Position numbers and translations under genes: made by a program. Positions 8,644 through 15,604 of a stretch of DNA of 29,305 bases are shown here, piece by piece (the stretch's first letter is position 1; each line of letters opens with the position of its first letter). Below the pieces are notes generated by a model that was given only the letters and a program-made list of their open reading frames with translations, made no database searches and was not told where the DNA came from. The stretch covers positions 1-29,305 of the forward strand of contig DEQO01000014.1 in NCBI GenBank assembly GCA_002360495.1, written 5' to 3'. Source of the DNA: Flavobacteriales bacterium UBA3364. GTDB taxonomy: Bacteria > Bacteroidota > Bacteroidia > Flavobacteriales_F > PHOS-HE28.

Positions 8644-9626
8644 GAACGTTGGTGACAGGAGGCTGCGGCTTCATCGGTAGTTGGTTGGTGGAACGTCTGC
8701 TGCACGACGGGCATGAGGTGCATGTGATCGACAACCTCAGCAGCGGCCATGCGCGCAACCTGGAGCACTTGAAAGGCAACAAGCAGTTGCATGTCCACAT
8801 CGCGGACATCGCCGATCATGCGCGCATCGAACCCTTGTTCAAAGGCATCGACCGGGTCTATCACCTCGCTGCATTGGCGGACATCGTACCCAGCATCGAA
8901 CAACCGCTGAAGTACCATCACAGCAATGTGAACGGTACGGTGAGCGTATTGGAAGCGTGTCGGAAGCACGGTGTGAAGCGCGTGATCTATGCCGCCTCAT
9001 CCAGCTGCTACGGTATCCCGGATGTGTACCCTACGCCGGAGACCGCACCGATCCGCTGCCAGTATCCCTACGCCGTGACGAAGTACCTCGGTGAGGAATA
9101 CGCGATGTACTGGGCCAGCGTGTACAAGATGAACATCACCAGCATGCGCTTCTTCAACGTGTACGGCCCGCGCTCACGGACCAGCGGAACCTACGGCGCG
9201 GTGTTCGGCGTGTTCCTCGCACAGAAGCTCGCGGGCAAACCTTTCACCGTGGTGGGCGATGGCGAACAAACGCGCGACTTCACCTTCGTCAGCGACGTGG
9301 CCGATGCGTGCGTGACCGCGAGCGAACGCGATGATGTCGCCGGCCGGATCTTCAACGTGGGCAGCGGCAGCACCTACAGCGTGAACCTGTTGTGCGACCT
9401 GCTCGGTGGCGAGAAGGTGTACATCCCGAAGCGTCCCGGCGAACCCGATCGGACCTTCGCGGACACGAAGCGGATCCAACAGGAACTCGGCTGGGGACCG
9501 AAAGTGAAGTTCGAGGACGGCGTGAAGACGATGCTCGCCCATATCGACTACTGGCGTGAAGCACCGGTGTGGGAACCGGGGAGCATCGCGGAAGCAACGA
9601 AGGATTGGTTCAAATACCTAGGCTGA
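8640..9626 (+). CDS. Extended SDR, NAD-dependent sugar-nucleotide epimerase/dehydratase
   Basis: A 328-residue extended SDR with TGGCGFIGS (6-14), AASSSCYG (118-125), the catalytic pair Tyr144-xxx-Lys148 (YAVTK), RFFNVYGPRSRTSGTYG and the NDP-sugar loop VVGDGEQTRDFTFV. The C-terminus (YWREAPVWEPGSIAEATK, ending DWFKYLG) is, as I recall, a signature of one SDR subfamily that often sits beside HldE-like and SIS-domain proteins, as here. The general reaction is C4-epimerisation, dehydration or oxidation of a nucleotide sugar; the exact one is not known to me. It overlaps the preceding methyltransferase by ATGA but is separated from the next gene by a repeat-bearing gap of about 130 bases. Confidence 0.88.
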   Translation: MRTLVTGGCGFIGSWLVERLLHDGHEVHVIDNLSSGHARNLEHLKGNKQLHVHIADIADHARIEPLFKGIDRVYHLAALADIVPSIEQPLKYHHSNVNGTVSVLEACRKHGVKRVIYAASSSCYGIPDVYPTPETAPIRCQYPYAVTKYLGEEYAMYWASVYKMNITSMRFFNVYGPRSRTSGTYGAVFGVFLAQKLAGKPFTVVGDGEQTRDFTFVSDVADACVTASERDDVAGRIFNVGSGSTYSVNLLCDLLGGEKVYIPKRPGEPDRTFADTKRIQQELGWGPKVKFEDGVKTMLAHIDYWREAPVWEPGSIAEATKDWFKYLG

Positions 9627-9630
9627 TATT

Positions 9631-9748
9631 GGAACGCAGATGGCGCTGATAACCATGATGTACGCTGATATGGGAATGGGGTTGAAGAGCATGGATGTTC
9701 TGGCATTATCATATGTTGATCTGCGCTCGTCAGCGTCATCAGCGTGCC
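9631..9748. repeat. Intergenic imperfect inverted repeat built of CGC(T/A)GAT units
   Basis: The gap between the SDR and the HldE-like gene is almost filled by a symmetric element. Three heptamers read forward: CGCAGAT 9635-9641, CGCTGAT 9644-9650 and 9663-9669. Three read in reverse complement: ATCTGCG 9719-9725, GTCAGCG 9729-9735 and ATCAGCG 9738-9744. The outer arms 9631-9650 and 9729-9748 pair at 16 of 20 positions and could form a hairpin with a ~78-base loop. No protein is encoded. It resembles the dispersed intergenic repeats made of short '-gat' units found in other Bacteroidota; that link is from memory. It could be a REP-like mobile or regulatory element. Confidence 0.6.
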
Positions 9749-9755
9749 TTTCCTC

Positions 9756-11270
9756 ATGAGCAAGATCCTTCCCCTCGACGAACTGGCTTCCGTCATCGCG
9801 AAGCACAAGGCCGAAGGCAAGCGCGTCGCCCTGTGCCACGGCTGCTTCGACCTGCTCCACCTGGGGCATATGAAACACTTCGAAGCCGCGAAGAAGGATG
9901 CCGACGTGTTGATCGTGACCGTTACACCGGACCGGTTCGTGAACAAAGGCCCCGGTCGTCCTGTTTTCACCGAAAGTCTTCGCATGGAGGCGATCGCCGC
10001 CCTCGGCGCTGTGGACTATGTCGGCCTCAACAAGTGGGAGACCGCGATCGGAACGATCAAGCTCCTGAAGCCCGATCTCTATGTGAAGGGTCAGGACTAC
10101 AAGGACCGATCGAAGGACGTGACCGGCATGATCGCGAAGGAGGAGGCCGCCGCGATCGAAGTGGGAGGGAAGCTCCACTTCACCGAGGAGATCCAGTTCA
10201 GCAGCAGCACGCTCATCAACGCGCACTTCAGTCCGTTGGATGACAGTGTGCAGAGTTTCCTCGCCGGTTTCCGCAAGCGTTTCGATGCCGAAGCCATCGT
10301 CGCTGATCTGGAAGCGTTGAAGAAGTTGAAAGTGCTCGTGATCGGCGACACCATCATCGACGAGTACCACTACTGCCGTCCGCTTGGCAAGAGCAGCAAA
10401 TCCCCGACGATCAGCAGCATCCTGTTGCGAGAGGAAGCTTATGCCGGTGGTGTCCTCGCGATCGCCAATCACCTGGAGCAGTTCGCTGGCAGTGTGGAGC
10501 TGATCACCTGCCTCGGTGCAAAGGATGAACGTCGCGACATGATCGAGGAGAAGTTGAGCCCCGGAGTGCAGCGCACGTATTTCGTGCGTCCCGATGGTCC
10601 CACACCCATCAAGCGACGTTACCTGGACCATTACCTCAGCATCAAACTGTTCGAGGTCACCTTCATGAACGACGAACCGGTGAGCGGTTCGTTGGAGGCG
10701 GCCATCATGGAAGCGCTGAAGAAGAAGCTGCCCGATTGTGACCTGGTCCTCGTCGCCGACTTCGGGCATGGTGTGATGAGCCCAGCGATCATCGATCTGT
10801 TGCAGAAGAGCGGCAAGTATTTAGTGGTCAACGCGCAGACCAACAGCAACAACTACGGTTACAACTACATCACCAAGTACGGCCGTGTGGATTACATCAG
10901 CATCGACGAGGCCGAATTGCGCCTGCCGTTCGGTGCGAAACGTGAACCCTTGGACGGTCTGATCGACAAGCTCCAGGGGATCACCCACGCCAACGAGGTA
11001 CAGATCACCTTGGGCCAGAAAGGCAGCATCTACCGCCGGGGCAAGGCGCAGTCGTTGACGCCGGCTTTCGCCACGCGCATCAAGGACAGCGTGGGCGCCG
11101 GTGATGCGGTGCTGAGTGTGACCGCCCTTTGTGCCAAAGCCGGCATGGACCCGGCCGTCATCGGTTTCGTGGGCAACTGTACCGGAGCTCTGGCCGTCGA
11201 GATCATCGGGAACGAGCACCCGGTGTACAAGAAGGACCTGTTGAAGTTCGTGAAGCACCTGTTGAAATGA
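9756..11270 (+). CDS. HldE-like bifunctional protein with reversed order: nucleotidyltransferase then PfkB kinase
   Basis: A 504-residue fusion. Residues 1-150 are an RfaE-type adenylyl/cytidylyltransferase: HGCFDLLHLGH (28-38) carries the HxGH motif (35-38), with VNKGPGRPVF and FSSSTLIN further on. From about residue 190 comes a PfkB/ribokinase-like sugar kinase: KVLVIGDTIIDEYHYC, a glycine-rich EAYAGGVLAIANHL, and the anion-hole motif GAGD at 447-450 with Asp450 as predicted catalytic base. E. coli HldE has kinase first and transferase second, so the order here is swapped. The expected chemistry is phosphorylation of a heptose (or similar) phosphate at C1 and later activation to an NDP-sugar. 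The ATG at 9756 is preferred to the GTG at 9744, which lies within the repeat element. Confidence 0.85.
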   Translation: MSKILPLDELASVIAKHKAEGKRVALCHGCFDLLHLGHMKHFEAAKKDADVLIVTVTPDRFVNKGPGRPVFTESLRMEAIAALGAVDYVGLNKWETAIGTIKLLKPDLYVKGQDYKDRSKDVTGMIAKEEAAAIEVGGKLHFTEEIQFSSSTLINAHFSPLDDSVQSFLAGFRKRFDAEAIVADLEALKKLKVLVIGDTIIDEYHYCRPLGKSSKSPTISSILLREEAYAGGVLAIANHLEQFAGSVELITCLGAKDERRDMIEEKLSPGVQRTYFVRPDGPTPIKRRYLDHYLSIKLFEVTFMNDEPVSGSLEAAIMEALKKKLPDCDLVLVADFGHGVMSPAIIDLLQKSGKYLVVNAQTNSNNYGYNYITKYGRVDYISIDEAELRLPFGAKREPLDGLIDKLQGITHANEVQITLGQKGSIYRRGKAQSLTPAFATRIKDSVGAGDAVLSVTALCAKAGMDPAVIGFVGNCTGALAVEIIGNEHPVYKKDLLKFVKHLLK

Positions 11271-11893
11271 GCGCACCTTCCGTCCCCGAATTCATCACCC
11301 GCTACTCCGGCGCCATCCATGGGCTGATCGACGGCATGAGCGCGAGCAATGCCAACAGCACGCTTCCGTATGCCAAGGCCATCGAGCAAGCGGTGGAATT
11401 GGTAAGATCGGCCCAAGCAGCGGGCCGCAAGGTGATCATGGTGGGCAATGGCGGAAGTGCCGGTATCGCAAGCCACCAGGCCGTGGACTATTGGAAGAAC
11501 GGTGGTGTGCGCGCCATCGCTTTCAACGATGCCAGTCTCCTCACGTGCATCGGCAATGACCTGGGCTTCGAGAACCTGTTCTCGGCCCCCATCGAACGGT
11601 TCGCTGATCCGGAGGATGTCGTCTTCGCCATCAGCAGCAGCGGGGCTTCACGGAACATCCTCAATGCTGCGGAAGCTGCCCGGAGGACGGGGTGCCGGCT
11701 GGTCACCTTCAGCGGTTTCGCGGTGGACAATCCCCTTCGCACCAAGGGCGACCTCAATTTCCACGTGGCGAGCCACAGCTACGGGCTCGTGGAGATCCTG
11801 CATCTCTACATCATCCACACCATCCTCGACGCCAAGTTGCAGTGCTTCGATGGAAAGGATGTGTTCAACCATAATCAGGTGATCGGCGCATGA
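11267..11893 (+). CDS. SIS-domain sugar-phosphate isomerase, GmhA-like
   Basis: A 208-residue single SIS domain. The ATG at 11267 overlaps the previous stop (ATGA); the longer frame to 11129 lies inside the HldE-like gene. Motifs are VGNGGSAG (59-66), FAISSSGASRN (120-130) for the sugar phosphate, and His70, Asp74, Glu176, His179 and His184 around the likely active site. GmhA converts sedoheptulose 7-phosphate to D-glycero-D-manno-heptose 7-phosphate, the first step before HldE. Compared from memory with E. coli GmhA, the glutamate four residues after the conserved His is Asp here and the RIQE segment is replaced by LVEI. It therefore belongs to a related subfamily and its substrate may differ. 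Confidence 0.82.
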   Translation: MSAPSVPEFITRYSGAIHGLIDGMSASNANSTLPYAKAIEQAVELVRSAQAAGRKVIMVGNGGSAGIASHQAVDYWKNGGVRAIAFNDASLLTCIGNDLGFENLFSAPIERFADPEDVVFAISSSGASRNILNAAEAARRTGCRLVTFSGFAVDNPLRTKGDLNFHVASHSYGLVEILHLYIIHTILDAKLQCFDGKDVFNHNQVIGA

Positions 11894-14800
11894 TCCAGAT
11901 CCGAATGATCCCGGTCCGTTGGGTGGTGGTCGTCGCCTCATTCTTGGGAGTGCTTTCCGGAAAGGCCCAGTCCTTTTTCAAGGTGACCGGTGATCCGGCA
12001 CGTGCGGAAGCCGGGCACGTGGCCCACAGGGCTCCCGGAGGTGAACTGTTCATTGCCGGTAGCGTGAACGATAGCGCGCTGGTCCAACGGATCGACGCGA
12101 CGGGCAACATCCTGTGGTCGCGTACCTTCAAGCCACCAGGCCAGTTCCCCAAGTGCGTTTTCCATCTTTCGAGCACCCCTGACAACGCCCTGATCGGTTG
12201 TGGGAACGGGTTCAATGCAACTGGTGGACCCCAGGAAGGCTTCCATTTCCGAATGGACGTCGATGGCACGATGCAGTGGGTACGGTATTGGGATGATCCT
12301 CTCATGTACAGCCGTCGGATCATCGCATTGAGTGCCACGGAGTACCTGCTCTTTGCCGATGATTTCGACCTGGGATCACCCACCAACGCGGATGTCGTTA
12401 CGGCTCGTATCGACGCAGCGACCGGCGACATCACGTGGCTATCCGACAGGTTGGACCTTTATTCGACCGTCCCTTTCACCGACGACGTCATAGGAGTGGC
12501 CACGATCGGCCAGAGCCACTACGCCACCTCGGCGATCTTCACGGCGGGCGCCCCTTTTTCCGGAAAGCGCGTTGCACTGAGCAAATTCGACTTCGGTGGT
12601 CAACACCTGGAGACGAACTACCTGCTGTATCCTGACAATGTCGATCGGCGCCTCTATCCTTCCGACATCATAGCGAACGACGATTCGCTCACGATCGCCT
12701 ATTTCGGTGACATCAATGGGTCATCCACCAACTGGACGCAAGGGCTCATCCGCCTGGACACGACCGGTGCCGTGGCCTGGGCACGGGATTTCAACGTGGG
12801 TGGCAGTGGACAGGAGCACGGATCGAAGATCATCGCCACCTCGTTCGGCTACGTGATCGCCGGCCGCACCAATTTGACGAGCCCGAAAAGGTTGTTCCTC
12901 ATGGCGATCTCCAAGAGCGGAAGTTTGATCTGGACGAAGAGCTACGGGGATCCCTCGCAGGAACAGTCCCTGGTGGACTTCTATGCGACCAACCTGGTCG
13001 ATATGGGCGATGGGTATTTGATGACCGGGCTGGTCGACAATGGTGCAGGCGACACGGATATCATGATCGTGCGTACCGATGCCGAGGGAGATGTGATCTG
13101 CACCCAGGTGACCCCTGTAGGAGCCCTGACCACGGTGCTGCCGGACCTGACCTTCCCCTCACCGGTCCAGGAAGTCCCCTTCGCATCGATCTTGGGTGGT
13201 GCGCCTACCGACGTGCTGGATGTGAACATCTTCGATCTGTGCAATTTCAGCGTCGATCTTGGGAATGACACTGCGCTTTGCGGCGATCTGGTATTGGATG
13301 CGGGCGTCCCGGGTTCGCAGTACGAATGGCAGGATGGTTCCACGGGGCAGCTCTTCACCGTGACCGAAAGCGGGACGTATTGGGTGCGCGTGATCCAGAA
13401 TTGCTGCATAGCGACGGATACCATCGAAGTGGATGTGGATGGCCTGGCCCTGATCGACCTGGGTGCTGATACCACACTTTGCGGTGGTGCTGAACTCACG
13501 CTCGAGACCCCATCGGGCACATGGACGATCCTTTGGTCCGATGGCACGGACGGAGAAGAGATCGTGGTTTCAACGGCCGACACCTATTGGGTCCGTCTTA
13601 CCGATGGCAATTGCACGGCAACGGATACCATTGTTGTGAGCACCGCCGACCTTCCCACCGTCGATCTGGGCGCTGACACCGTTTCATGCGATGGTGAAGG
13701 GGTCCTCCTGGAACCGGACGTCACCGATGGAGAGGACTACCTCTGGAGTGATCAGTCGACCGGGACGACGCTCCTGGTGGGATCAACGGGAACGATCACT
13801 TTGGAAGTGACCAATGCCTGCGGCGTAGCCTCGGATGCCGTGGAGGTGAGCATTGTGGAACCCATCGAATTGGACCTTGGGGCGGATACGACGATCTGCG
13901 ACGGTACGACATTGTCCTTGGAGGTGGATCTCCCCGATTGGACGCTGACCTGGTCCGATGGCACCACCGGGAATACGTTCGACATCGACGTGGAAGGCAC
14001 GTATTGGTTGGATGCCGTGAACACGGGATGCACCGTGACCGACACGATCGTTGTGGATGTGATCGGTATTCCGGTCGTCGACCTCGGGGCGGACACGATC
14101 GTGTGCAACGGTGGCCCGTTGTTGTTGTCGCCTGAGCTCGTGGATGTGGACGAGGTCCTCTGGTCCGATGGCAGTAGCGCGGATCAACTGCTGGTCTCCA
14201 CCTCCGGCGTTTGGTCGATCACGGCGACGAACGTATGCGGATCCGGGACCGATGACATCGAGGTCACGTTCATCTCGCCCGATGCCTTGGACCTGGGCAA
14301 CGACACGCTCCTTTGTGGTACCGATTCGCTGACACTCGATCTCTCCGGATCAGGTGCATCGCTCACATGGCAGGACGGTAGTGAGGAGGATACGTTCCTG
14401 GTCACTGGACCGGGCACATACTGGGTAGAGGGCGATCTTGAGGGATGTACGGTGCGCGACACCATCGACGTGCAGTACACGCAGCTGCCCTCGCTGGATC
14501 TTGGCCCGGATACGCTCTCGTGCGAAGTCCCGCTCTACATCCTTGACGCAGGCGATGATGGGGAGGATGCCGAATGGTCCGATGGTTCCGAAGGGCGCTT
14601 TCTGGTCACCTCCAACTCCGGTCTTTATTGGGCGAGCATCACCAACTATTGCGGCCAGGTGATCGATTCGGTGCGCGTGACGTTCGCGATGGCCGTGAGC
14701 GAGTTGGAGGATGTGGCACTCTGTCCGGGGACGAAGGTTGAACTGCGTCCGGAAGGGGAATTGTTGGAGACGATATGGAGCACGGGCGACACGGCTGCGG

Positions 14801-15174
14801 CGATCACAGTGGGGGAGGGCGAGTACAGCTACGAGGCCGTCGATATCGTCGGTTGCCCGCACACCGATCTCGTGCGCGTCTTCATCGACCAGGGTCTGGA
14901 CGGTCAGGTCTACATCCCCAACGCGTTCTCACCGAACGATGATGGCTTCAACGAGTTGTTCCTGGTAGAGGGGCCCGAGCGTTCGGATTTCGAGTTGGCG
15001 ATCCATGATCGCTGGGGAGAGGAACTGTACCGGTCGATCGATCCATACCAAGGATGGGACGGCGAAAGCGGATCACAGCCCGGTGTCTACGTGTACACCG
15101 TTACTTACCGCGATCGCTGCGCCGCGAACAATACGCTAGTGACGAAGCGCGGTCATGTGACCTTGTTGCGCTGA
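11890..15174 (+). CDS. Large repeat-containing surface protein with gliding-motility-type (T9SS type B) C-terminal domain
   Basis: A 1094-residue exported protein. An N-terminal hydrophobic stretch (VRWVVVVASFLGVLSGKAQS) is a signal peptide. Residues ~30-440 look like a beta-propeller of delta-60-like repeats (ATGNILWSRTF, KSGSLIWTKSYGDPSQEQSL, DTDIMIVRTDAEGDV). Residues 455-1006 hold eight Ig/PKD-like repeats of 67-70 residues, most opening with DLGxDT and a cysteine. Residues 1007-1094 (VYIPNAFSPNDDGFNE to RGHVTLLR) are the gliding-motility-associated C-terminal domain, the signal for type IX secretion. It is probably a surface adhesin or glycan-anchored protein. Its ATG overlaps the stop of the SIS isomerase (ATGA), which ties its translation to the sugar operon. 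Confidence 0.92.
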   Translation: MIQIRMIPVRWVVVVASFLGVLSGKAQSFFKVTGDPARAEAGHVAHRAPGGELFIAGSVNDSALVQRIDATGNILWSRTFKPPGQFPKCVFHLSSTPDNALIGCGNGFNATGGPQEGFHFRMDVDGTMQWVRYWDDPLMYSRRIIALSATEYLLFADDFDLGSPTNADVVTARIDAATGDITWLSDRLDLYSTVPFTDDVIGVATIGQSHYATSAIFTAGAPFSGKRVALSKFDFGGQHLETNYLLYPDNVDRRLYPSDIIANDDSLTIAYFGDINGSSTNWTQGLIRLDTTGAVAWARDFNVGGSGQEHGSKIIATSFGYVIAGRTNLTSPKRLFLMAISKSGSLIWTKSYGDPSQEQSLVDFYATNLVDMGDGYLMTGLVDNGAGDTDIMIVRTDAEGDVICTQVTPVGALTTVLPDLTFPSPVQEVPFASILGGAPTDVLDVNIFDLCNFSVDLGNDTALCGDLVLDAGVPGSQYEWQDGSTGQLFTVTESGTYWVRVIQNCCIATDTIEVDVDGLALIDLGADTTLCGGAELTLETPSGTWTILWSDGTDGEEIVVSTADTYWVRLTDGNCTATDTIVVSTADLPTVDLGADTVSCDGEGVLLEPDVTDGEDYLWSDQSTGTTLLVGSTGTITLEVTNACGVASDAVEVSIVEPIELDLGADTTICDGTTLSLEVDLPDWTLTWSDGTTGNTFDIDVEGTYWLDAVNTGCTVTDTIVVDVIGIPVVDLGADTIVCNGGPLLLSPELVDVDEVLWSDGSSADQLLVSTSGVWSITATNVCGSGTDDIEVTFISPDALDLGNDTLLCGTDSLTLDLSGSGASLTWQDGSEEDTFLVTGPGTYWVEGDLEGCTVRDTIDVQYTQLPSLDLGPDTLSCEVPLYILDAGDDGEDAEWSDGSEGRFLVTSNSGLYWASITNYCGQVIDSVRVTFAMAVSELEDVALCPGTKVELRPEGELLETIWSTGDTAAAITVGEGEYSYEAVDIVGCPHTDLVRVFIDQGLDGQVYIPNAFSPNDDGFNELFLVEGPERSDFELAIHDRWGEELYRSIDPYQGWDGESGSQPGVYVYTVTYRDRCAANNTLVTKRGHVTLLR
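13252..14907 (+). repeat. Eight tandem ~69-residue Ig/PKD-like protein repeats in the T9SS type B protein
   Basis: Repeats begin at residues 455, 522, 591, 661, 730, 800, 869 and 938. The first seven start (V/I/L)DLG(A/N/P)DT. All have a cysteine near position 8-10 and another near 50-54 that could form one disulfide each, with a W(S/Q)DGS-like turn near position 28. Repeats 2, 4 and 6 end in a CTxxDTI strand, while 3, 5 and 7 carry TNxCG followed by a SD/DD/DS strand, so the true unit may be a pair. The repeats are diverged at DNA level and are not recent copies. Confidence 0.85.
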
Positions 15175-15178
15175 TCGA

Positions 15179-15601
15179 TCATCCCGGCTCGCGCACCCAG
15201 GTCTGGGTCCTGAAGAAGAAAGCCACATAGCCGCGCACCTTCAAGGTGCCGTTCTCCACCCAAAGCTTGCAGTCGTAGACCTTCCCGTTCTCAGGGTCCA
15301 GAATGGTACCCTTGGTCCATTCGCGGTTGGAGAGCACCATGTCGCGGATGATGTCCAAGCCGATGACCTTGCGACCCTTGCGGTCATCGGTACATTCCTT
15401 GCACACCGGGTCCTGCTCTTCTCCAGGCCCGCGAAAGAGCTGTACGATCCGGCCACTGGCCGTTCCGTTCGTGACCTTGATCTCCACGATCGATCTTTTC
15501 TTCCCCGTGTTGTCATCGATGGTCATCCAACGCCCGGCGATGGACTGGCTGCGCAAGGGCAGCGCGAGAAGTGCAAGGAAGAGCAGGGATGTGTAGCGCA
15601 T
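15179..15601 (-). CDS. DUF2147 secreted protein
   Basis: A 140-residue protein with a signal peptide (MRYTSLLFLALLALPLRS) followed by a compact beta-rich domain. SIAGRWMTIDDNTGKKRSIV begins it, and GRIVQLF, DPVCKECTDDRKG, GLDIIRDM, GTILDPENGKVYDCKLW and VRGYVAFFFRTQTW follow. This series is characteristic of the DUF2147 family (lipocalin-like periplasmic proteins of unknown function). The gene lies 3 bases after the M1 peptidase stop and is the last of the minus-strand operon. It ends tail-to-tail with the T9SS protein, only 4 bases apart. Function unknown; envelope location is predicted from the signal peptide. Confidence 0.88.
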   Translation of the reverse strand: MRYTSLLFLALLALPLRSQSIAGRWMTIDDNTGKKRSIVEIKVTNGTASGRIVQLFRGPGEEQDPVCKECTDDRKGRKVIGLDIIRDMVLSNREWTKGTILDPENGKVYDCKLWVENGTLKVRGYVAFFFRTQTWVREPG

Positions 15602-15604
15602 GGT

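Noticed and set aside
13252..14907. CRISPR or DNA-level tandem repeat array
   Set aside because: The periodicity of ~207 bases is at protein level; the DNA of the units is strongly diverged and in one reading frame.
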